A stretch of 64,000 nucleotides of DNA, taken from the NCBI RefSeq assembly GCF_051172195.1, contig NZ_JBPJAQ010000001.1:2108001-2172000 (forward strand). Direction: 5' to 3'. A program made the position numbers and the translations under genes. Positions 49,001 through 54,990 of this stretch are shown one piece after another (position 1 is the first letter of the stretch; each line of letters starts with the position of its first letter). The notes beneath the pieces are model-generated. The model did no database searches. It was not told the origin of the DNA and saw only the letters and a list, made by a program, of their open reading frames with translations. This DNA is from Paludibaculum fermentans_A. GTDB taxonomy: Bacteria; Acidobacteriota; Terriglobia; Bryobacterales; Bryobacteraceae.

Positions 49001-51645
49001 CGCCGGCGAAGGTGAGCGGGGTCTCCAATGTTGTGGGCATCGGGGCCGGCAGCTACTTCTGTTTGGCGGTGAAGAGTGACGGAACTGTCTGGGCCTGGGG
49101 CATGAATGACTACGGTCAGTTGGGGATTGCGCCGACGAGCAATAGCCCAGTGCCGTTGCAGGTTGCCGGCGTCAGCAGTGCCGTCGCCGTGGCCGCCGGA
49201 CTCGCTCACGGGCTGGCCCTGAGGTCTGACGGCTCCGTGATGGCTTGGGGTTATGGCGGTTACGGCGAGTTGGGCAATGGCGCCGCGATCCTGCAAGCCG
49301 TGCCCTTCGTATCGCCGCTGATCTCCAATGTGGCGCGCGTTGCCCTTGGCAGCAGTCATGCAGCGGCGGCCAGGACGGACGGCACTGTATGGACCTGGGG
49401 TGGAAATGAGTATGGTCAGCTGGGCGATGGTACGGTATTGCCCCATGCCGCCCCGGCGGCCGTTAGCGGCAGCAGCGGGTTCAGCCACGTTGCCTCGGGC
49501 AATGCACACGTACTTGCGCTGAAGAGTGACGGGACGGTTTGGGCGTGGGGTTATGGAGGCATGGGCGCGCTGGGCAACGGAGCCACGGCGAATGGCACTG
49601 CTCCCATTCAGGTGCACGGAATCACAGGGGCGATTGCGATTGCCGCCGGGAATCACTTCAGTCTTGCGCTGAAGAGTGACGGGACGGTGTGGGCCTGGGG
49701 CTCGAATGGGGTGGGCCAACTCGGCGATGGCAGCACGACAGATAGAAACACGCCCATCCAAGTGAGCGGACTTTCCGGAATTGTGAGTATCGCCGCCGGC
49801 CTGTACCATGGGCTCGCCGCGAAGAGCGATGGAACGGTCTGGGCGTGGGGCAGCAATGATTCCGCACAGCTTGGTGATGGCTCCACCACCGGCCGGAAGC
49901 TGCCTGTGCAAGTTATGGGGCTGACAGGAATCAGCCGTGTCGGTTCGAGCTATGCCGCCAACTCATCGTACGCCGTGAAAAGTGACGGCACGGTGTGGGC
50001 TTGGGGTGACAACGCGCTTGGCCAGTTGGGGCACGGGGCCCCTGGCGCTGGAGTGTCGACACCCGTCCAGGTATCCGGCCTGGCGGGCATCTCGGCCGTG
50101 GCGGCGGGCTCGTCTCATGTATTGGCGCTTAAGAGTGATGGAGCCGTGTGGGCATGGGGATACAACGCCCACGGCCAACTGGGTGACGGCACCACAGCCG
50201 ACAGGACCACGCCTGCGCAGATTGGCGGGCTCTCCGGGATTGTGTCGGTTGCTGCTGGATCTGACCAGAGTATGGCCGTGAAAGCGGATGGGACGCTGTG
50301 GGGCTGGGGGGCGACTGGCTATGGTCAACTCGGCACCGGAGTCTCGATGTTGAGGCCGACCCCCGGGCCGCTGGCCGCGCCTCTCCCGATGGACCTGGCC
50401 ATCGCAGTGTCAGCCGGCGGGATGTTCAGTGTGGGGAGCCAGGTTACGTTCAGCCTAGCCGTTACGAACGTCGGGGGCCTCCCTTCGACCGGAGCTGTGA
50501 CGGTAACGGACCAGTTGCCGGTGGGGCTCACCTACGTTTCGGCTACAGGGGCAGGATGGGTCTGTGGGGCAGTGGGCCAAACGGTGACCTGCACGAGCTC
50601 GAATCCCATCTTCGCGTCGATGACCAGCACAATCGTCGTTACTGTCAATGTGACCGGGGCGACGAATCCTTCCGCTTCCAATACGGCGAGCGTGGCGGTG
50701 ACGGGCGACGCGAACGCGGCGAACAACTCAGCCACGGTGGTGTTGACGGCGCCAATTACGGCGGCAGTCGGCGTCACGCCATCCGCCGGAACGGGTGCGC
50801 AGCAGATGTTCAAAGCGACCTTCACCGGCGCCAAGGGCTATCAAAGCCTGAAGTGGGTGCAGGTACTGTTCGCAACGGCTCCGAACGGGGGCGGCCAGCC
50901 CTTCTGTTTCCTGCACTACGATGTGACCGGGAACGGATTCTGGCTGTACTCCGACGTGCTGGGGTTCTTCGTGGGGCCGATCGCCCCCGGCGTAACCTCA
51001 GCGGTGCTGCAAGGCGCGCACTGCGCACTCAACACCGCTGGATCCTCAGCCTCTGGGAACGGCGCGACCCTGGAACTCAACCTCGCCGTTGTCTTCAAGG
51101 CGGCAGCGAACCGCAGTATTTACTTGAGGGCCTTCGACGCCGACAACTTCGACACCAACGCGGTTCAGCGCGGGACGTGGACCCAGGCCGCAGCGCCGCT
51201 GGTCGTGCCGGTGGTGACACCCGGAAGTGGAACCGGGTCCAATCCAACATTCAATCTACGGTTCCCTGACCCGCAGGGGTTCGAGGGAGCCGCGCTGGGC
51301 TGGGAGGAATTCCTGGTCGCCGCGGCGACAGACGGAGGCGGACAGCCGTTCTGCTTTGTGCACTACGACCGTGCCGGCAACGGGCTCTGGATGTACTCCT
51401 CCGACGTGGGATTCTTCGCCGGACCGGTTACGCCCGGGGTGGCGTCGAGTGTATTGAGCAGTTCGGCCTGCTCAGTGAACACAGCAGGTACAACGGTACA
51501 GAACTCGGCCGGAAACCTCGAGCTCAACGTGCCGGTGACGCTGAAACCACCGATGAGCGGGGCGAAGTTCACCTATATGAGAACGCAGGACGCACTGAAC
51601 AGAGACACGGGCTGGCTCCAGAAGGGGACCTGGACCATTCCATAG
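40084..51645 (+). CDS. Giant secreted multidomain repeat protein (SBBP, BACON, NHL, RCC1, DUF11)
   Basis: 3853 residues from the ATG at 40084. A signal peptide is followed by SFEQNVGQMSGQARF, the conserved opening of SBBP-type proteins. Approximate order: SBBP repeats 280-870 (STYIGGSRDDTVWGM, GNVYVAGHT); six BACON-like units 876-1415, each starting with Cys and ending in (V/I)xQ-type strands; InlB-B-like repeats 1420-1735; a seventh BACON-like unit to 1818; NHL-repeat propeller 1818-2490; InlB-B-like 2495-2645; a carboxypeptidase-regulatory-like domain to 2730; fourteen RCC1 units 2746-3436; a DUF11 adhesin domain to 3556; then two copies of a ~145-residue module. No protease or glycosidase site and no sorting signal were found. 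It is most likely an extracellular adhesin or matrix protein. Confidence 0.85.
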   Translation: MSFYRNLLVFSVITLPWQEASLEAAPQKVGASPISFEQNVGQMSGQARFAVRGASEALFLAAGEAVYVRGPRLTTGPPARKAMVPGGRPDLTEILAAGVPTKPGATAAAADVSDPAVVRMQFAGAQAAVIAGHESRPATGNWFYGNDRSRWRANIPSFGRVRYEGLYPGIDLEFRGDDDRLEYDFVLGPNADPDRIRLRFQGARSQRINAEGDLVLETHQGPLVHRKPVLYQTTATGRRRVDGQFALLASGEVAFRVGDYDRSRALVIDPVVYNTRLGGATAGVNDGKSAPLHVTWYTPRYTAADSSGKVYVIGYTTAWDFPVVNGPRVTPTGGLYLAKFDPALSGSASLLYSAVLGPVLPDFFTGRHQPFLAVDDTGNAYVTFAAKSGFPIVGGFDTSAGGMEAALVRVDTTKSGLQSLAYSTYIGGSRDDTVWGMDLDTTGNVYVAGHTSSWDLSITQNAYDMTCGTNGTCDVALTPTNTDAFFMKINTRLSGQSSLVYGSFFGGSLFEIQPTIKVSRSGLVYLVGHTQSADLPTRNAYDTNCGVSNCNGGKSGDIFIAKFDLSVAGSNGLLYSTYFGGDGTIDGHDPFSSGRSWTGAEYAIDIEVDETGNLFLYGISFPDSLGNFPLKLPFNAKSHWSDFFFTRIDTTLSGESSLVFSTYVMGQTLTAFGFGEMARDAEGMLYLTGLSDDAAAPTANGAQGAPRGAGDAFLVKLDPYATGAAALKYSSYLGGSGSELTFGVEALGAGVAVVAGTTDSADFPMVKASQSFGGSTDLFLARFDTTKSGAASLLEATTIGGESDEGVQLWGGSFSVSLATDAAGNAYIHSWTDSSAYPATSNAWQTGQNPDAAGQDQFQEYLVTAVLAKLAPPNSSCEYKVSPGSRLIPYVGGGITFSVETSAGCPWTASTNASFLSFPSTNVFNGPGTVEVQVAPYARTDYPRLGFLTIAGKVVSLEQSNAPCTPALLITNYMEFPVGGGAALVQWSGDCPASPSRSESWIDKDYSATTANSQNFTVASNGYGPAGFVRQGRIKLNEQDLVIRQAGPSCPKYLANGLVLKVGAAGVVNFPTPGSTSAACPITFSSSAPWIGLTAGITVAGGGNRTLLTVQPNPSATTRTGQITVFDQVYDVEQSGTGCTYTVTPSPLVLSATDTVGTLTVNTTVGCHWTATSLAPWLRTSVYGAAGSGPGTFQVYPSYNQTRNLRTGSVSVAGTAVTVSQAGLSCDYTVSPAEVTIPYRMSASNYAQAVPITVTTAAGCLWAGESSAEWAPFGDAATSYSTTGVKGGSGSVSLWIDLNPGPPRRSATVTVAGKTVTVTQEADPKCTAVQLQQPAITIGSEVTAWESSANVTGVCTLLISTASPWLSVANRFVSANSGYGPAAVGLTAARNPGAARTATVQVSDQVLTVTQEAAGATPSVTFTSSVAGLPFMIDGVRVVAPAVFNWSPGTSHIADPPVFFQADASARSRYTFATWKEGSPRVMNLTAPSASRTFTAVYSAEHLLKVSYNPPEACNHAAPADMWRAAGSEAYGGCDDVVAPYMLQSAVVDSVPGGSTLMNGPHTIQYNYVKGVTVTVNTAPAGLQIYLSDDEESIWSTPFVHRMLPGATLPIGIAGMQPGQKGMRYRFLSWSDGGAISHVLTVPATPGSSFQVTAQMEAQAQLVLTSYPSTGGTLKAEPASADGYYVAGTSVSVTATATAGQKLMGFSGGLQGLANPQTVIVTVPTYVGATFGSGCWTTVSPTAVDAGPLGGGQMLQVEAPAGCPWAVQAGATWFGIAGVTSGIGPMTLTATVAANSGGSRQGVLKIGSVDVPVRQQAAYQISSLAGGGPAQLPKLMTASGDTPVVAPDGSVFFSESTPYKGARVLRVSASGKVSVYGGNGTAADSGDGGPALLAGIRSIKSMAMDRAGNLYLSDWSSYKIRRIAAGTGIITTVAGAGIQSSLSADGIPAISAAIDPRALAVDAQGVVHFVDGANRVRKIEPAGGTLVTVAGSAQSGFGGDQGPAAAALFSYIYGLAFAPNGDLYLSDSGNHRVRRIRAVDGTVQTVAGSGIVGAFSGENGPAITAILKLPFCVILDANGNLFFTDRDANRILRVDAVSGTLTRVAGTGATGVTTNGGQATQTPFSSPYRIALLGNSLIVDGYPQTHSVDLGTGLVSGFAGQTTASFTATSEATRADLAVGPMAYDAAAGALYLLSGYQVLRLNLGTGVLEPYAGTGVSNYSKVEGPALSLPLYQPVSLAVDGSGNLYIADGNQVRKVDGATRLISSFAGASGLYCGGASPQLLTAGDGGPAASAGFCAVSSLAYDGAGSLYISDLYRIRKVDLNTGIITAFAGAGYVSGAWNVLRTDIYFQGIPRPIAADSTGGVYFLDRTWKSSCQAGVYRIDPASSKSSCFVSALKSVPAAPTTFALGTDGSIALFGSNAVLRASGPQADVAGIAGQENSPGLGAQSGSASAARFGGTATLSPGPGGSFFVADTDNGRIRQLSPVTDGMKVHQVETAPAGLWITVDGATYAGSQSFIWQDGSTHTLTVAAAQDGSSTAYAFNNWSDGGGSSHSITAPSAATTYTASYKTRYRVEGSATPVAAGTVTLTPASLDGYYDSGSNVRFQANPANAQSTFLSWGGSLSGTANPLLATVVAPLGGVASFTSSTTGYTISGNAGVAGASITLTGSKSATTLADAAGRFAFQNLPAGGSYTVTPSVAKYTFTPSISSRTNLQSNQIVNFTAFSSGSPVQASVMARLNWSLKLNVDGTLWSWGANLEGELGDGTLRSRSLPAQVSGLTSVVTAATGSNHGLAARSDGTVWAWGLNSSGQLGDGSVQLRPSPVQVTGITGVIGLSGGARHSLAVKSDGTVWAWGSNTYGQLGDGGTTTRTTAVKVLGLSGVVAVAAGDYFSLALKSDGTVWSWGYNNNGQLGDGTTTTHLAPVQVPGLSEILALRGGSSSAYALRSDGSVWAWGDNNYAQLGDASGTQRSSPAKVSGVSNVVGIGAGSYFCLAVKSDGTVWAWGMNDYGQLGIAPTSNSPVPLQVAGVSSAVAVAAGLAHGLALRSDGSVMAWGYGGYGELGNGAAILQAVPFVSPLISNVARVALGSSHAAAARTDGTVWTWGGNEYGQLGDGTVLPHAAPAAVSGSSGFSHVASGNAHVLALKSDGTVWAWGYGGMGALGNGATANGTAPIQVHGITGAIAIAAGNHFSLALKSDGTVWAWGSNGVGQLGDGSTTDRNTPIQVSGLSGIVSIAAGLYHGLAAKSDGTVWAWGSNDSAQLGDGSTTGRKLPVQVMGLTGISRVGSSYAANSSYAVKSDGTVWAWGDNALGQLGHGAPGAGVSTPVQVSGLAGISAVAAGSSHVLALKSDGAVWAWGYNAHGQLGDGTTADRTTPAQIGGLSGIVSVAAGSDQSMAVKADGTLWGWGATGYGQLGTGVSMLRPTPGPLAAPLPMDLAIAVSAGGMFSVGSQVTFSLAVTNVGGLPSTGAVTVTDQLPVGLTYVSATGAGWVCGAVGQTVTCTSSNPIFASMTSTIVVTVNVTGATNPSASNTASVAVTGDANAANNSATVVLTAPITAAVGVTPSAGTGAQQMFKATFTGAKGYQSLKWVQVLFATAPNGGGQPFCFLHYDVTGNGFWLYSDVLGFFVGPIAPGVTSAVLQGAHCALNTAGSSASGNGATLELNLAVVFKAAANRSIYLRAFDADNFDTNAVQRGTWTQAAAPLVVPVVTPGSGTGSNPTFNLRFPDPQGFEGAALGWEEFLVAAATDGGGQPFCFVHYDRAGNGLWMYSSDVGFFAGPVTPGVASSVLSSSACSVNTAGTTVQNSAGNLELNVPVTLKPPMSGAKFTYMRTQDALNRDTGWLQKGTWTIP
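42712..44330 (+). repeat. Array of six BACON-like domains in the giant gene
   Basis: Six units of ~90 residues follow each other, opening at CEYKVSP, PCTPALL, SCPKYL, CTYTVTP, CDYTVSP and KCTAVQL and closing with a Q-(A/S/E)-(G/N/A) segment such as VSQAG or VTQEA. A W-containing core (CPWTAS, CHWTAT, CLWAGE) marks most of them. A separate seventh unit starts near 45286. Confidence 0.75.
48321..50390 (+). repeat. Fourteen ~150-bp RCC1 repeats
   Basis: The motif (S/A)DG(T/S)(V/L)WxWGxNxxGQLG(D/N)G occurs fourteen times, from 48321 to about 50390, spaced 50 residues (150 nt). Each unit also has a short Val/Ala-rich strand and a (H/Y)xLALK-type end. Fourteen units equal two seven-bladed RCC1 propellers. 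The nucleotide sequences of the motif are very alike, which implies recent duplication or conversion. Confidence 0.85.
50757..51645 (+). repeat. Duplicated C-terminal module of the giant protein
   Basis: Two copies of about 145 residues, near 50757-51182 and 51207-51645, share the sequence GGGQPFCF(L/V)HYD(V/R)(T/A)GNG(F/L)W(L/M)YS, a (V/A)GP(I/V) turn and the end QxGTW(T). Each has three conserved cysteines. This is not a domain recognised by eye. Confidence 0.75.
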
Positions 51646-51781
51646 GCCATTGGTCCTGGGGCGATCCGGCTGTTTATCCGCAGCATCGAACCCAACGCGC
51701 GGCGGGGCGATGCAAAAGCGCCAGAATTGGGGGAAAGTTGTAGCCCCAAGGCTGGGGTGTATGGATAATTACATAATCACC

Positions 51782-54151
51782 ATGAATCGCGAATCCTCCT
51801 GGGATGAAGTAGAGGCGATCTTCGCTGCCGCATTGGAACGACCGGACACCGAGCGTGAGGCTTTTGTGACCGCGCGCTGTGGCTCGGATACCGATACAGC
51901 ATCGGAGGTGCGGAAGTTGCTGGAGGCGCGGGGCCGGATGGGCGACTTCCTGCAGGCGCCGATGCTGGACTTTCGCGGCCAGGCGTTTGGAGCTTACCGG
52001 GCGATTGAGGAGATTGGCCGCGGCGGGATGAGCGTCGTGTACCGGGGCGAGCGGGCGGACGGGCATTTTGAAAAGCCGACGGCGATCAAGGTGCTGCTGA
52101 TTCAGGCAACGTCCGCGCCCGAGACGAGAATCCTGGCTTCGCTGGAGCATCCGCACATCGCAAGGCTGCTGGATGCCGGCATCACGGCAATGGGGTTCCG
52201 CTACCTGGTGATGGAGTTGGTGCAAGGGGTGCCGCTGACCGAGTATCAGGGTGCGGCCACTGTGCCCGAGAAGCTGCGGCTATTCCTGCAGGCGTGCAGC
52301 GGGGTGCAGGCAGCCCACCAGGCGCTGATCGTGCACAGAGACCTGAAGCCCGCCAACATCCTGGTGACGCCGGAGGGCGTGGTGAAGCTGCTGGACTTCG
52401 GCATCGGCAAGGTGCTGCAGCCGGCGGCGGCGGAGCAGACTACGGGACCGCGCGCGTACACGATCGACTATGCGAGTCCGGAGCAGATTCTGGGCTATCC
52501 GGTTTCGACCTCCAATGATGTGTATTCGCTGGGCCTGCTGTTGTGTGAGTTGATTGCGGGGCGGCTGCCGCGGCAGTTGTCGGACCTGCCGTTGGACGAG
52601 GCTTTGCGGCGGCTGAAGGAAGATGAGCCGGTGTTGCCGCTGACGGGGGACCTGGCGCAAATTGCGCGCAAGGCGATGCGGGCGGAGCCGGCGGAGCGCT
52701 ATGAATCGGCCGGAGCGCTGGCGCACGATGTGGACCGGTACCTGGCCGGACAGCCGGTGGAGGCGCGGCCGGCGACCTGGGGGTATAGGGCGGGCAAGTT
52801 CATCCGGCGGCACGTCTATGCGGTGGCTGGAGCGAGTTTAGCGGTAGGGGCATTGGGTGTAAGTACGGCGTATGCGCTGCGCCAGGCGCGGCTGGCGGAG
52901 ACGAGGTTTGAGCAGGTAAGGAGTCTCTCGCGATCCGTGCTGTTTGACCTGCACGATGCCGTGAACCCGCTGCCTGGCTCTCTGGCGGCGCGGAAGCAGA
53001 TTGTGGACAGCAGTTTGAAGTATCTGGACGCGCTGGCCAGCGACAGCAATGCCAAGGAGGAAGTGCAGCTGGATGTAGCGCGCGGCTACCTGCGGCTTTC
53101 GGATATCGAGGGCAAGGATTTGGGCGGGTTCAGCCTGGGACGGTCAGCGGAAGCGCTGCTGCATGCGCAGAAGGCGGTGGAGATCGCACGGCGGGCGGTG
53201 GCGCAGTATGGAGCCAGCAATCAGGCTCGTGCGGTGCTGGTGGATGCCCTCGACTTTTCGACGACGGCGCTGCTGTTGCGGGGGGAAGCGGAGAAGGCTG
53301 TTGGGCCGGCGGAGGAGGGCGTGCGGCAAGCGGAGCAGTTGCTGGCCGCGGCGCCGCAGTGGGTGGAGGCGCAATTGCGGCTGGCTACAGCGACGAAGCA
53401 GTTGGCCCACACGTACCAGCGAGCGGGTAAGAAAGATCAGGCAGCGGCCCTGTTCCGCCGTTCCATCGAGATGCGGAAGAAGCTGTTGGACGAGGCGCCG
53501 AGTGACCTGTCGCGGATGCAACGCTATGCGGAGGCGAACAACTGGCTGGCCGCCGCGCTGTTCGAAAGCAAGGACTATGCAGGGGCCGAAGTGGCTGTCC
53601 GGGAAGGGATGAGGGTGAGCGAGCAGCTCGCTTTGAAGGACCGCCGGAAGTATGGCGCGAATCTGGCGAGCGATGCGTTGTTGTTGTCGAGTTTGTATAT
53701 GCGGGGTAAGCGGTATGCCGAGGCGGTGGAGATGATGAAGCAAGTGCTGGTGATCCGGCAGGAGGTCGCGGCGGAGGAACCCAATAGCGTACTGGCTGCG
53801 ATGCGGGTGGCGTCGGCCTTCGACCGTCTACAGAACGCCTACAGGAAAGGGGGCCGTCTGCCTGAGGCGTTGGAGGCCGGGGAGACGGCGCTGAGCCAAG
53901 TGAGGAAGATTCGCCAGATGGATCCCGGCAACGCCGTGGCCAGCCAGGAACTGGTGTATGCGATGGTGGACCTGGCGTTGACACGGAAGGCGGCGGGCCA
54001 GGAGCGGAAGGCGTGTGAACTGGCGCGGGAGACGCTGCTCTTCATGAAGAAACCGCCCAAGGGCATGAGCCCATCTGTAGGCGCCAGCGTGAAGGAGGCG
54101 GAGAAGATCGCGGAGAATTGCGGCGGATCACTCCCCCGCGGACGGAGTTGA
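51782..54151 (+). CDS. Transmembrane serine/threonine protein kinase with TPR-like sensor
   Basis: 789 residues from the ATG at 51782 (MNRESSWDEVEAIF); an in-frame ATG at 51761 has a slightly better upstream GGGG. Residues ~1-60 are the helical segment often found before these kinases. The Hanks-type kinase domain (~65-325) has a GRGGMSVVYRG P-loop, K103 in AIKVLL, catalytic D187 in HRDLKPAN, and D205 in LLDFGIGK. A transmembrane helix at about 343-366 separates it from a ~420-residue extracytoplasmic region of TPR-like helices. It probably phosphorylates cytoplasmic targets in response to an external signal. The 3' end overlaps the convergent sigma-factor gene by 24 nt. Confidence 0.9.
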   Translation: MNRESSWDEVEAIFAAALERPDTEREAFVTARCGSDTDTASEVRKLLEARGRMGDFLQAPMLDFRGQAFGAYRAIEEIGRGGMSVVYRGERADGHFEKPTAIKVLLIQATSAPETRILASLEHPHIARLLDAGITAMGFRYLVMELVQGVPLTEYQGAATVPEKLRLFLQACSGVQAAHQALIVHRDLKPANILVTPEGVVKLLDFGIGKVLQPAAAEQTTGPRAYTIDYASPEQILGYPVSTSNDVYSLGLLLCELIAGRLPRQLSDLPLDEALRRLKEDEPVLPLTGDLAQIARKAMRAEPAERYESAGALAHDVDRYLAGQPVEARPATWGYRAGKFIRRHVYAVAGASLAVGALGVSTAYALRQARLAETRFEQVRSLSRSVLFDLHDAVNPLPGSLAARKQIVDSSLKYLDALASDSNAKEEVQLDVARGYLRLSDIEGKDLGGFSLGRSAEALLHAQKAVEIARRAVAQYGASNQARAVLVDALDFSTTALLLRGEAEKAVGPAEEGVRQAEQLLAAAPQWVEAQLRLATATKQLAHTYQRAGKKDQAAALFRRSIEMRKKLLDEAPSDLSRMQRYAEANNWLAAALFESKDYAGAEVAVREGMRVSEQLALKDRRKYGANLASDALLLSSLYMRGKRYAEAVEMMKQVLVIRQEVAAEEPNSVLAAMRVASAFDRLQNAYRKGGRLPEALEAGETALSQVRKIRQMDPGNAVASQELVYAMVDLALTRKAAGQERKACELARETLLFMKKPPKGMSPSVGASVKEAEKIAENCGGSLPRGRS

Positions 54152-54649
54152 GGAGAGCCGGGCGAAGAGCCAGGTGCGGGCGAACTCCCAATCGCGTTTG
54201 ACGGTGGCTAGTGAGATCTCCAGGACGTCGGCGATCTCCTGTAGTTCCAGGCCGCCGAAGAAGCGCATTTCGACGACTTTGGCTTTGCGTTCGTCGTGGA
54301 GCGTGAGTTCCTGGAGGGCGCGATCGATGTCGATGACGCGATTGAGGGCCATGGAACCATCGGGCCCGGTGAACTCCTCATCGCCATTGAGTGAGAGTTG
54401 ATCGCCGCCTCCGCGGCGTTCGGCCATGCGGGCGCGGACGGCGTCGATGAGCAGCATACGCATGGTGCGGGAGGCAAGGGCGAGGAAGTGGGTTCGGCTC
54501 TTCCACTCTTTGCTGGAGAGGCGCAGCCAGGCCTCGTGCACGAGTTGGGTGGCCTGGAGGCTGGGCCGGCGGACAGAACGGCTGAGGTGGACGACGGCGA
54601 TCTGGCGCAGTTCGGAGTAAACCACGTCAATGTCGGACTGCTCGGACAT
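54128..54649 (-). CDS. ECF-type RNA polymerase sigma factor (acidobacterial TIGR02999-like)
   Basis: 173 residues. Region 2 includes QATQLVHEAWLRL, THFLALASRTMRMLLIDAVRARMAERRGG; region 4 has MRFFGGLELQEIADVLEISLATVKRDWEFARTWL, a helix-turn-helix for -35 recognition. The sequence follows the TIGR02999/Sig-70_X6 group typical of Acidobacteria and Planctomycetes, which often lies near serine/threonine kinases. No anti-sigma gene is adjacent. The AGGAGG sequence touches the ATG with no spacer, an odd start. It is the last gene of a minus-strand run beginning at the PEP-CTERM gene. Confidence 0.9.
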   Translation of the reverse strand: MSEQSDIDVVYSELRQIAVVHLSRSVRRPSLQATQLVHEAWLRLSSKEWKSRTHFLALASRTMRMLLIDAVRARMAERRGGGDQLSLNGDEEFTGPDGSMALNRVIDIDRALQELTLHDERKAKVVEMRFFGGLELQEIADVLEISLATVKRDWEFARTWLFARLSSTPSAGE

Positions 54650-54701
54650 CCTCCTATTATGCGCAGGGCGAACGACGGGCCAAAGGTTCCTCCGCCCAGG
54701 G

Positions 54702-54908
54702 CTACCGGCCGCGCCTGATCATCCGCAATGGCGCTTCGAGGAAGACGCCCATGCGCTGATGTGCGTCCAGCATGCGGAGCAATTCCTGGAGCACCTCTGG
54801 CTCCTGTGAGCTGAGTTCGGCCACAAAGGATGGCCGGGTTTCCTGGGGTTGCTGCAGCGCCTGGGCGAAGAGCGTTTCGATACGATGCCAGGTTTCGTCA
54901 GAGTGCAT
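54702..54908 (-). CDS. Stand-alone N-terminal segment of a serine/threonine kinase (68 residues)
   Basis: MHSDETWHRIETLFAQALQQ and the rest of these 68 residues align with residues ~7-65 of the kinase encoded at 51782-54151 (WDEVEAIFAAALERP...REAFV...EVRKLLEARGRMGDFLQAPM): W-x2-(I/V)E-x-(I/L)FA-x-AL, then AF/SF-V, EV, LL and GxFLxAP. Right after LEAPLRM the protein ends in RRGR and a TAG, where a kinase would continue with its P-loop. GAAGGA lies about 9 nt before the ATG, so it looks translated. It is either a remnant of a deleted kinase gene or a small protein in its own right. It sits 82 nt after the RHS gene and 52 nt before the sigma gene. Confidence 0.6.
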   Translation of the reverse strand: MHSDETWHRIETLFAQALQQPQETRPSFVAELSSQEPEVLQELLRMLDAHQRMGVFLEAPLRMIRRGR

Positions 54909-54990
54909 GGCCGGGTCCTTCAGGGAATCTCCCCGCCGGAGACGGCCTCCGAGGTCCGTCTCCGGCGGCTCCTCCGGAGTCGAAGATGGT

